Source of the DNA: Astragalus membranaceus
Lineage: Eukaryota > Streptophyta > Magnoliopsida > Fabales > Fabaceae
Direction of reading: 5' to 3'
Assembly (NCBI GenBank): GCA_039519185.1
Contig: CM076849.1
Coordinates: 79,504,014-79,568,013 of the forward strand
Length of the DNA: 64,000 bases
Translations under genes and position numbers: made by a program
The notes under the pieces: model-generated
Database searches by the model: none
Told to the model about the DNA's origin: nothing
What the model saw: only the letters and a program-made list of their open reading frames with translations
Shown here: in pieces, positions 1-9,337 of the stretch
Layout of the letters: each line of letters opens with the position of its first letter
Position numbering within the stretch: the stretch's first letter is position 1

Positions 1-1
1 A

Positions 2-370
2 GGCACTGGGAGAGCCTTGCTCAGTCCTCGATATGTTGGACCTTTCCAAATCATCAAGCGGATTGGTCCAGTTGCTTATCGCCTCGCATTGTCTCCGGCC
101 CTATCAAACCTCCATGATGTGTTCCACGTCTCTCAGTTGAGGAAGTATGTTCCCGATCTGCATCAACCGTTGAGTGTTGATACCATTGACCTGTGACCGG
201 ATTTGTCATTTCAACCTTATCCTAGTTATATCTTGGAGCGTGGTGTGAAGACTCTGCGTTCAAGGACTATTCCGATTGTCAAAGTGGTCTGGGATGGATT
301 GTCAATACAGGAGGCTACCTGGGAGCTGGAAGATGACATGCAGACTCGATATCCATATCTCTTCCATTAA
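2..370 (+). pseudogene. Chromovirus (Ty3/gypsy) pol, C-terminal end of integrase, nonsense-broken
   Basis: Open from the window edge in the frame starting at base 2, ending at TAA 368-370. The reading includes YVGPFQIIKRIGPVAYRLAL and NLHDVFHVSQLRKYVPD, the conserved C-terminal stretch after the integrase core in plant chromoviruses. It closes with a chromodomain-like tail (KVVWDGLSIQEATWELEDDM). A TGA at 194-196 interrupts the frame, which is otherwise continuous on both sides, so this copy cannot make a full polyprotein. The rest of pol lies off the left edge. The product would have been part of the enzyme that inserts element cDNA into chromatin. A PPT and LTR follow directly. The family call is strong; the clade (Tekay/Del-like) is an inference. 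Confidence 0.88.
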
Positions 371-398
371 GGTACGTCTTATCAATTTTGAGGACAAA

Positions 399-419
399 AT
401 TTTTAAAAGTTGGGGTGAT
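399..419 (+). other. Polypurine tract of chromovirus A
   Basis: A purine-rich stretch ending in AGTTGGGGTGAT lies directly before the LTR start TGTAACACC at 420. It follows the pol stop by about 30 bases and the usual GAGGACAAAATTTT segment. This is the expected plus-strand primer position. Confidence 0.7.
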
Positions 420-1640
420 TGTAACACCCCTAATTTTCTAAAGACTCGTACTATTATACCTAAGACTGATTAATTATTTGTGGGAATAATTGGTCGTGTC
501 TTGGGGATTTATATGTCGGGAAAATTATCAAGAAAACCTATTCTCCATTAAAGGGTGGCCTATTCATAGTTAAAAGAGGAATTGGGGCCGAAGGGCAAAT
601 CTTTCTTTTTACACCTCTAGTTATTAAAATATAATCGTGAAGGTTATAATTAATTACGAACCGAAAGAATTGAGGAACTTCGGGTCGGACTCAGAATAAT
701 CGAGAAAGTTTTGTTCCGAGGGGAATCTTCAACACCTAAACTATCATTTTATGGGCCAAGGGCAAAATGGTCTTTTCACCATCATTTAAACCCCCAGCCC
801 ATATTCATCCTGAACTCACCCTCTCACTTGGACATTTTGAGCTGAAGGAAAAGAAAGAGAAAAACAGTTGAGAAAAGAGAGAGAGAGAGGGCGAAGGGAG
901 GAGGAAGAGGAGGAGAGGAGAGCTTCTCAAGTTGTCATTGCATGTAAGTCTTCTAAACCTCTCTCTACTCCATTTTTGATTCTGAATCCAATGGTACCAA
1001 GGACAAGGGCTGATTCTCACTCTTTCTCTATGCACCATTTTCGAATTTGAACCTTCAAGGTTGAAGACAATGAAGTTTTGAGCTTGTGGTGGCTTGCATG
1101 ATCACATTTTGTTGTCAAAGAAGAAGGGCTGTCATCACATTTCGAATTTGGGTGAAAGTTCAAGCTTAGGATTGCTATCTAAGTTGCTGTTTCAGTGGCT
1201 TGGTGGAAGCAAGTTGCTGTCCTAGTGATTCTTGCGGTTGTGACTTTTGTTGGTGCTTTCGGTTCTCGTTCGCACGTTTTACGTTTCGGTCTTTTCGTGT
1301 CTCGGTGGGAGCTCCTAGCGAAATCGACATCACAGTGAGTTTTACTCACGGATTAGGGACATTTTCGTGTATTCTGAAAACTGTGTTTGTTTCAAATAAT
1401 AAGGCAATCATTCAGTTTTCGAAAGACATAGAACCGAAAAGCGATTTTGAGTCAAAACGGTGTTTTACGGTTTATGGAGAATTTTGAATAAATCATTGAA
1501 ATGAAATAACTTATATATATATATATTCTGGAATAGTTGGAAATTTTCTGAGTTTCAGGTGATCGAAATTAGAAATCGAATTGGGCGAGAACGGAGAGCG
1601 AAAATGAGAAATATGTGAAATTTTGGTAACAGATACAGGT

Positions 1641-1820
1641 CGCACGGACCGTGCGCCCCTGGGCACGGATCGTGCGCCTGCTTCGGGTTGGATGAATTGG
1701 AAATAAAACGGGACGCACGGGTCGTGCGCCCCTGGGCACGGATCGTGCGCCCCTTTCGGTTTGGCTGGTGATTTTAATAAATCACGCACGGGTCGTGCGC
1801 CCCTGGGCACGGACCGTGCG
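1641..1820. repeat. Array of GC-rich palindromes in LTR A
   Basis: Three pairs of short imperfect palindromes of the form CGCACGG-N-CCGTGCG joined by CCCCTGGG, spaced about 72 bp apart. The same array recurs at 10388-10570 in the solo LTR of this family, so it belongs to the LTR and is not a local accident. A minus-strand frame through it gives repeats of PRGARxV; I regard this as a by-product of the repeat. Confidence 0.85.
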
Positions 1821-2039
1821 TGAGCTTCTGTTACCGACTTCCGTTTTCTCGTTTTGTCGCTCCGTTTGATCCCGAACCTTTTCTAATCTCTTTCTCAATC
1901 ATTTAAAATGAAGTTACCTTATTGAAAACCGTATTTTGAACTTGTTCAACTTATGTTTTTGAAAAGAGCTTCGAAAGCATATTTAATTGAAAAACCGAAA
2001 CCCTAGGATACGAGTGGGTACACCAACCTATGAACTGAC

Positions 2040-2144
<105 letters not shown>

Positions 2145-2418
2145 GTCAATTGAATATGATTATAATGTCGGAGGTCTAAATTATGAATTTCCCAAAACGG
2201 ATTATAGATCGATATGGATATTGTTTATCCAATTACTATGTGAATGATCCTTTGGTGATCGGAAAGATATATATTATCTAACTCTCGAGAAATCGTTATG
2301 TATTGTCATACATACATCGCGTTGGGTGACGACCCGACAAGTAGCATACTAGGAAGGGAAGTCATGAGCCCTCACCCTAGGCCCTGTATACGTCTTGGCG
2401 TGGTCAATTCGTGGGTTA

Positions 2419-2645
2419 CCGGGATTAGCAAGCGTTGTGCAGCCGGTTTGTGCTAAGGTTAAACACATGGTTCCCGGGATTAGCAAGCGTTGTGCAGCCG
2501 GCATTTCGATTAATAATTTATGAACACGATTTGCCGGGATTAGCAATAGTTGTGCAGTCGGCATTTCGATTAATAATTTATGAACACGAATTGCCGGGAT
2601 TAGCAATCGTTGTGCAGTCGGTAATTCGATTAATTAATAAGACAT
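2419..2645. repeat. ~60-bp tandem repeat in LTR A
   Basis: Units start CCGGGATTAGCAA at 2419, 2474, 2534 and 2594 (periods 55, 60, 60). The last two are close to identical. In the sister LTR (about 11070-11165) the equivalent place holds two copies of an unrelated unit starting CCGATATTCGTGACG. Confidence 0.88.
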
Positions 2646-3149
2646 TGTTATGTCAGCTTTTGTTGTAACGGTTTAATGAATTGAACCGAGTGTCAGTGAG
2701 GGGGCACAGTAGGACTCACTGAGATAATGTTATCTCACCCTATCCATATTTGTTGTTTTTCAGAGAAGCAGGGAAAAAGGAAGACCATTGTGCACGAGTA
2801 GTTGGTATACTCTTGGAGGTGCTGAAGACTTAGTCATTTGATCCTTTGTTCTTTTGTTGTCCTTTTGGTTGTATAAACTTGTTTTGATTATGAGTTATAT
2901 GATCCGTTTTATGTTCCCGTTTGGTATTTGGACTTGGATATTGTAATCCATTCGGTATGGAACCGATAAACTTCTATTTATGAAGTAATGTTATTCCGAT
3001 TATGTTTTTATTTCGGAAAAAGTTTGTATGTCCAATACTTAAACAGGAACTGTGTCCTCTGAATTTCCGCATCTGTGCACTTTCGGTGTTTCTTCATGTT
3101 TGAAATACTGGGGTGTTACACTTAGTATTAAGTTAATTAAAAATTAGTG

Positions 3150-4376
3150 AAGTATTAAATCCATAACAGGGCACTAGGGGTGCTCGAACCTAAACAATAG
3201 AACGGATTACATATTGTATAGGAACTCCAGTGGATTAGACCACCAGTTGGTAATACAAAAATTGGAATTAGAATTACCACCCCCTTTATATAACAACCAA
3301 CTCCAAGAGAAGCTCTTGATGCGGATAATGACGGGCTTCAATATTAGCATCCTCATTTCGAAACACAACATTGTTCCTCGATAGCCAAATACTCCAACAC
3401 ACTGTTAACCAAATTAAGTATTTAGTCCTTTTCGCCTTCCTTCCTTTGCACAACTTTCCGAACCAACGAGCATGATCGTTAACAGATAGAGAGGTAGTAA
3501 GCTGAACCCTCAGTCACGAACACACACGGGACCAAACTTGAGAAGCGAAAGAGCACTCGATGAAAACATGTTGAATCTCCTCAGTATGCAGCGAACAAAA
3601 TGGGCAAACAGCAGCTGCTACGTTTTCTATAACCTTTTGTTGTAGAAGAACTCCGCGAGTTGGCAACGAATTCGTCAACAAACGCCACCCGAAGATAGTC
3701 ACTTTCGACGGCGTAACAGTCTTCCAAAACCTGTCCAGCAACTTCAACAAAACACGGTTCTGCTCCGGATTTAGAGGTGAAGAAGACCGCAGCTGATAAC
3801 AAGATTTATCTAAGAACAACTCCGATTTATCATGAAGCCAAATCCACGTATCCTTCTTGCTGCAATCGAGCCTCACATCTTGCAAAATAACTCTCAAATT
3901 CTGCTCTTCCTCGCTGCTGAAGTTGCTGCCAGACAGACGCCAAGGTTCCAGCCATCTCCACTCACCTTCGTTCCACGCACCAGCAGCAGCAACCCGTATA
4001 GATTTAACATTGCAACCTGCGTATACAATAGAAAACACCTGCGATCCTTCCAAAAGTCAATAGTACCACCATCCCCCAAGCCACGCCTTATAGCTAACCC
4101 GAACCAACTAGCAAAAAATTGGAGATCAATAACGTTCAAATCGCGTCACCAAATTGAGCTGTTAGCACTAGGAACTCTATCAATTGCCCCGTGAATTAAC
4201 GCATCAGCCAACTCACCATACTGGAAAATAAGTAACTCTCTCCACATAGCATTCTCCTCACACAACATTCTCCATTTCCACTCGGCTAACAAAGCCAAAT
4301 TAAATAATTCTAAATTTTTGATGCCAAGTCCTCCCTCCGACTTTGGTTTGCAAATTTTTTCCTGTTTTATATTTTC
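3150..4376 (-). pseudogene. L1-type LINE ORF2, 3' end (zinc-binding RT-associated domain), broken
   Basis: Minus-strand reading starts near 4375 with SEGGLGIKNLELFNLALL and AEWKWRML, passes GDGGTIDFWKDRR, then reaches the zf-RVT region found after reverse transcriptase in plant LINEs (WKTVTPSKVTIFGWRLL; CPFCSLHTEEIQHVFIEC). It continues past a stop near 3511-3513 through WFGKLCKGRKAKR and SIWLSRNNVVFRNEDANIEA. The catalytic RT and endonuclease parts are absent: the copy is 5'-truncated, as is usual for LINEs. Stops and frame changes show it is dead. The exact 3' end is not clear because LTR A begins at 3120 on its left. Confidence 0.85.
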
Positions 4377-4572
4377 TCTACATGTCGATTAATGGATGTT
4401 TGTCTCTCGTAATTGAATATTTGTTTTTTGAGTCTCACATAAGAAACATCATCGGTTAACTTCAATTAAAAGAGATTCAAGAATGCTGAGGCCTACACGT
4501 TTTTCCTGTCTCTCCTACAATGAGATGAAATAGGATTTGTTTCTTTGTATTTTGTGTAGTTGTTTTAGAAAA

Positions 4573-4798
4573 TTAGTTTTTTTGGTTCAAACCTTTGCTA
4601 GCTATGGATAGAGTGTCCCAACATTATTAACGAAAGACTAATCTCCGCTCGTGTCCCAACGTTATTAACGAAAGACTAATCTTCGCACTGGCCAACACTG
4701 AGTTTATCTACTACGGGAATCGAACCCTGTAGAACTGGGTCAGCCCCCGTGTTCCAAGGTAGATTAAGCCACTCGGCCAAAGATGTTGGTTAGTTTTT
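4573..4798 (-). mobile_element. tRNA-derived SINE with 9-bp TSD
   Basis: On the minus strand, from about 4780, an A box (TGGCCGAGTGG) is followed by a B box (GGTTCGATTCC, plus coordinates 4716-4726). This is the internal RNA polymerase III promoter of a tRNA-like head. The tail holds a duplicated 38-bp unit (4614-4651 and 4652-4689) and ends in seven A (plus-strand T run 4577-4583). The 9-mer TTAGTTTTT flanks it at 4573-4581 and 4790-4798 as a TSD. It cannot be a functional tRNA because the cloverleaf arms do not pair properly. The specific SINE family is not identified. Confidence 0.68.
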
Positions 4799-5118
4799 GA
4801 AAACTAGTTTATCGGATCGAGCTAACTATTTAGCTCGCCACGACACGCCACATGGACTCGGCCTAAAGACATGCAGATCAGATAAGAATGACACAACGGA
4901 TAAGATAAAGAAATTGACCTGCCTGGTGTCAGCAAGACAAACAACCGAAGGAAACTGACCAAGCAGCTACACCGAGAAGCCGGCTATAAAAGCAACACTA
5001 AGGGGAAGAAGAAAGGCGGGCAAAACGCACACACAAACACCTTAGCCGAGATAGACAAATCGCTATTCGGTTGCTTTGTAACATTTCCGACTTGTTAATA
5101 AAATCTTATTCAAGTACA
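4799..5118 (+). repeat. 3' part of a Tat-like LTR, with TATA box
   Basis: The segment carries GGCTATAAAAGCAAC near 4982-4996, a TATA box, then about 120 bases that look like R-U5 (AATAAAATC near 5098), and ends ...AAGTACA directly before a PBS at 5119. A Tat-type gag follows. The left end of the LTR cannot be fixed: no second copy is present, and the SINE at 4573-4798 may have inserted into it. Confidence 0.55.
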
Positions 5119-5138
5119 TTGGCGCCCACCGTGGGGCC
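5119..5138 (+). other. Primer binding site, Tat-like element
   Basis: TTGGCGCCCACCGTGGGGCC follows the LTR end. This matches the position and general form of primer sites in plant Tat-like gypsy elements. The cognate tRNA was not tested. Confidence 0.55.
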
Positions 5139-5180
5139 CAGTAAATTCATTCCCGGTCGCACACCATTTTCACATTAACT

Positions 5181-5965
5181 ATGGTTATTACTCGTGGTGA
5201 TCATTGGCGGAACCCCTGATCGTCGACCCATGACGCAACCGCCTCTACTAGAGAGCCCGGACGTAGAGACCAGCCCAAAAGCCAACGCCTTCTTACCCTA
5301 GAAACCGTCCTAGTGCAAGAAACCACTACGATTCCGACATCAACTGCCACCCCAGTTGTTGTCGAAATTCATGTTTATCAACCTTCAATTCTTGGACAAC
5401 CAACCCTGTAGGAACACCCTCTACTAGTCGGTGTCAACGCAGTCATTAACGAATTGTGTAAACAAAACCAATTTCTGCAATAGCAAATGAACACCATTCA
5501 GCAAGAGAGAGATCTGAAAGTATGCATGGCATCCAGATTGAAAAGCCTCAACCATTAATTAACTCCATATTGTCCGACCTTGTTCCACCCAACTTCAAAC
5601 CACCGCCTCTGGAGAATTATAATGGGAGGAAGGAACCACAAGAGCATTTAACTACTTTTGACACCCAGATGGCCATAATAGGTGCACACGAAACACTGGA
5701 GTGCAAAGTTTTCTCAGGAACCATGAAAGGAGCCGCCTTGCGTTGGTACATCAGCCTGCCTCGGCAATCAATTCCAAATTACGCTGACTTCACCAAAACA
5801 TTCATCAGACATTTTTTGATAGACGACACCATAAGGCATCAACTGCTACTCTCTTCACCACCAGGCAAGGCCCAAATGAATCTCTCCGGGAATACCTCAG
5901 ATGCTTTAGCGACATAACCGTTGATGTAGAACATCCCGATCAAAGACAATTCGTTGATTCTTTTA
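5181..5965 (+). pseudogene. Tat-like Ty3/gypsy gag, broken
   Basis: A leader ATG at 5181 opens MVITRGDHW and soon meets a stop. The capsid-like domain is recognisable at 5522-5917: SDLVPPNFKPPPLENYNGR, then KVFSGTMKGAALRWYISLP and RQSIPNYADFTKTFIRHFL. This is the retrotransposon gag domain that packages element RNA. A frame change near 5870 moves the continuation (ESLREYLRCFSDITVD) to another frame. From about 5966 the sequence turns into copia gag, so the two are fused at a breakpoint. No Tat pol remains. Confidence 0.8.
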
Positions 5966-7373
5966 CTCTAAAAGCAAGTGACACGAAAGATTATGATAGT
6001 CCTAGTGAAAGTGATGAAGACCTGAGCGTAATGGTTCGAAGGTTCAAAAAGTTCATGAGGCACAAAGGTAAACAAAAACAATTTTCTAATACTCAAAAGA
6101 AAAATGACGAAGGAACTTCCTTCAATCCAACATGTTATCAATGTGGTAAGAAGGCGCAAATAAAGTCAGATTGTCCTCAAAATAAAAAATATAAGAAACC
6201 AGATAGAAATCCCTGAAAAGAATCAAAAGGAAGAAGGGCGTATATCACTTGGGATGAAAACGATATGGAATATCCGATGAATCTGAAAATGAGGAAGAAT
6301 AACTATGACTCATGGAAAAGCATGGAAAAGCATGAGGAACATGAGGTGAGCTCCTTTGAAACCGAACTTGATGTAACTTATGATGAGTTGCTTAGTATTT
6401 GCGAAGAATTAAATAATGAGTCAACTAAACTTAAAAAATTGTTTCCATTTCTATGAAAACTATTTCCACTCTTCAATCTATTATCGAAACTTTAAACAAG
6501 GAAATAGAAGTTCTTAAAGAGAAACAAATTTTTGTAAGTGAAGTCTCCTCTTGCAAATCTTATAAAAATAAGGGTAAAAGATGTTTTTGGTCCAAACAAA
6601 TTTGGGTCCTTCTAAGTTTAGTCCCAATTTCGTTAATGTAGGGACTAAACTTAGAAAGACCCAATTTTATAGGGACTAAAGTGAAGGACTAAAATACATA
6701 TTTCGTTAATGTAGGGACTAAACTTAGAAAGACCCAATTTTATAGAGACCAAAAACATATTTTACCCTAAAAAATAAAAAGGAGAATATTCCCAAGTGTG
6801 AACAATGCAATGTTTGGAAAAATAAAGTTGATGATTTGCACAACACTCTTGTGAAGTTCTCAATGTGAAGAGACAATCTAAATATCAAGAGACAATCTAA
6901 ATATCATTTTGGGAAATCAATGGGGAACCTATGATAAAACTGGTTTGGGCGATGAATCAAAAATTCATGAAATATCTTTCAAAAAGTTTTTCAGTCCCAA
7001 CAACACATCTAGTAGCCCTTTTGTGAAATGTTTTTACTGTGGTAGAAAAGGTCATACATCCTCTATTTTCAATGCAAGGGAAAATAAAATTGTGGATGGT
7101 AAAATTGTATGGATTCCAAAGGAAACTTTGCCCAAAGCTAACATACAAGAACCCAAAATGGTTTGTGTACCCAAAGCCAAAAATTGATTTTGTGTTGTAG
7201 GTGTGCTTGAAGGCAAAAACTCAAATTGGTATCTTCATGGTGGCTATTCAAAGCATACAAAGGAGGGTAAAAGAAATTTCTCCTTTTCTTGTCAACTAAA
7301 ATGTGGCTATGTTTCTTGTGGTGACATCATATTAAATGTTCTTCTCCAAAAGGAATTGCAAATTGATTATAAG
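5966..7373 (+). pseudogene. SIRE-like Ty1/copia gag and protease remnant
   Basis: The reading resumes as LKASDTKDYDSPSESDEDL and VRRFKKFMRHKG, then a damaged zinc knuckle (CYQCGKKAQIKSDC, where His is Gln). A coiled-coil-rich part follows (ELLSICEELNNESTKLKKL, LQSIIETLNKEIEVLKEKQ). After a MITE at 6571-6768 comes CEQCNVWKNKVDDLHNTLVK, a second knuckle lacking its last Cys (CFYCGRKGHTSSIFN), and NSNWYLHGGYSKHTKEGKRN, matching the copia protease region in which the catalytic Asp-Ser-Gly reads His-Gly-Gly. Several stops and shifts are present. Integrase, RT and RNase H are missing. The 3' end resumes at 18127 after chromovirus B. Confidence 0.75.
6571..6768. mobile_element. MITE (198 bp) inside copia gag
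   Basis: Terminal inverted repeats of 22 bp with one mismatch: AGGGTAAAAGATGTTTTTGG at the left, and the reverse complement AGGGTAAAATATGTTTTTGG at the right. The interior holds two copies of a ~45-bp segment (GTAGGGACTAAACTTAGAAA, at about 6640 and 6709). The gag reading continues on both sides (SYKNK... then KKENIPKCEQC). A/T-rich flanks blur the TSD. Superfamily undecided. Confidence 0.72.
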
Positions 7374-8014
7374 TGTAACACCTCTTTTCTACCCGGTAAT
7401 TATTTAATAAAATCAGAGTTACAAAAAATTTATTTCATAGTTCGAAAAGAGATGTCACACATTCATCAATAATTCAAAACGTCGCATACGATATATAACA
7501 CTTTGTCAAAAAGGGTCGAAGCCCATAACACCAGTTTAATTAACCACATCGTCAAAAATGCATCACCACGGAGCGGAAATAGATATAAGTTTCAGAAACA
7601 TAAAATAATAACGTCCTGAATGGACTCCAAATAATAAACTGCAACAGCCAAAGTCTAGGTTCGTTTCCCCCCTTGAGTGTTACATATCAAAGCAAAGGAC
7701 ACCGACTCAAAGTAGCGAAGGTAACTAGGCCTTCACTCGCAATCACCTGCACGTTACCGCATAGGGGTAACATTCAAACAGAAGGGGTGAGAGGGTGAGA
7801 TATCTTCAATATAATAGCGTAAAATGATAGGCAATATGCTAGAATATGACAACTATATCTACCATTCCACTACACACATATACTCATAAACACAAATCAA
7901 ATTGTAAACACCATAATCAGTCACCAAATGTCATGACAATGCATGAATGCAACCCACACCAACGGGTATATGCATGTGGTACAAAATCACCAGAAGTTTT
8001 GCCCGTAAATAGGG

Positions 8015-8340
8015 GCGTCACCAATATTGAGAGTTTTCACACCCGGCTCACCAATTTAGAAAAATTGAGCTTTCACACCCAGCTCCAAGACCAAAGGCCT
8101 TCACCAAAATAAATGCACATGCTGTATGCGACACCATGAATGCACACAGACAATCATCCAAAATAGTCACAATGTGACGCACCAAAATTAATCACCGAAT
8201 ATCACCAAAGTTGAGCTTTCACACCTAGCCCAACGACACCGAAACACCAAACTACCCGACACAACGGAACACCAAGATTTGGAGCCTTCACACCTAGCTC
8301 ACACAACACTAATACTTGAGCCTTCACACCTAGCTCAAAC
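8015..8340. repeat. Short hairpin motif repeated five times in LTR B
   Basis: Variants of GAGCCTTCACACCTAGCTC occur at about 8029, 8068, 8212, 8282 and 8321. Each begins GAG(C/T) and ends GCTC or GCCC, so each can fold on itself. The same set is in the right LTR near 16290-16600. Confidence 0.7.
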
Positions 8341-8542
8341 AGCACCAAGACACCAAGATGACAACAAGTTTCCAAAATATTGGGACGACGACGATTTTCC
8401 AAAATATTTGAGATGCGACAAATTTTCCTTTTCCAAAAGCGGAAACATTTAACCGCTAAGCCTACGACTAACAATTTCCGGACTCCCGAGTCAAAAGATA
8501 TTGCAAAAACAAAATAGGCACAAAACTGAGACATATGCTGAA

Positions 8543-9068
8543 AACGGCGCCCAGGCACAGGGCGCCTAGCAGGAACACGCAACACAGAAAACTGGCGCCC
8601 AGGAGCAGGGCGCCCAGCAACAGGCAACACAACTGAACCTGGCGCCCAGGAGCAGGGCGCCTAGCAACACTGCAGGAAATGGCGCCCTTGGCGCCCAGAC
8701 AGGCCAGAACACAACAGAAACGCAACGTGGCACAGGAATTGGCGCCCTTGGCGCCCAGACAGCCTAAAGCACAAAACGCAACACAGAACCGAGACATGCA
8801 CCAGACACGGAAACGGCGCCCATGGCGCCAATGGCGCCCCTGCGCCAAGACACAGCAACACACACACACTGGCACACGCGGACACACACCAGACACGGCG
8901 CCCATGCACAGGGCGCCAGAAACAGCAACAGAACACCAAGGCAACAGGGCCAGACACGGCGCCCAGGTACAGGGCGCCAAAAATAGCATCACAACATTCC
9001 AGGGATGGCGCCCATCACTAGGGCCCCAAAAACAGCATCTAGGACAATGGCGCCCATGGCGCCCTAGG
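8543..9068. repeat. GGCGCC-rich hairpin array, left LTR B
   Basis: Dense series of GGCGCC palindromes in units such as GGCGCCCAGGAGCAGGGCGC. Both strands stay open for long stretches, giving spurious Cys/Ala/Gly-rich or Gln/Arg/Pro-rich frames. The array is paralleled at 16882-17390 in the other LTR. Confidence 0.85.
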
Positions 9069-9337
9069 GGTTAATATTTTCGTTATTTCACCAATTTAAA
9101 TCACCAATCCTTAATCACCAATGCCAATCACCATGAATTGTCAATCATCACACCAAACAACAATTAATCGAACACCTAGCATGCACTTAGTAACAACAAC
9201 AATGAACACCAATTTTTAGAGTCACAACAATCACCAACAATGCCAAATTTCAATTCAACCTAGTTATAATTCAACTATCACCAAATCAAACATCAAAATC
9301 AATCAAAGGGTATTATAGGACCTATCCCCACATAACC

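Noticed and set aside
1511..1810. 99-codon minus frame with PRGARxV repeats
   Set aside because: Arises from the palindrome array in LTR A; it recurs in the solo LTR and has no domain.
4716..4780. Possible functional tRNA gene on the minus strand
   Set aside because: A and B boxes are good, but the arms do not pair into a cloverleaf. It has an A tail and a TSD, so it is a SINE.
8468..9074. Overlapping Cys/Ala/Gly-rich (minus) and Gln/Arg/Pro-rich (plus) frames, repeated near 16829-17488
   Set aside because: Both strands are open because of the GGCGCC array; both copies lie inside LTRs and no domain is present.
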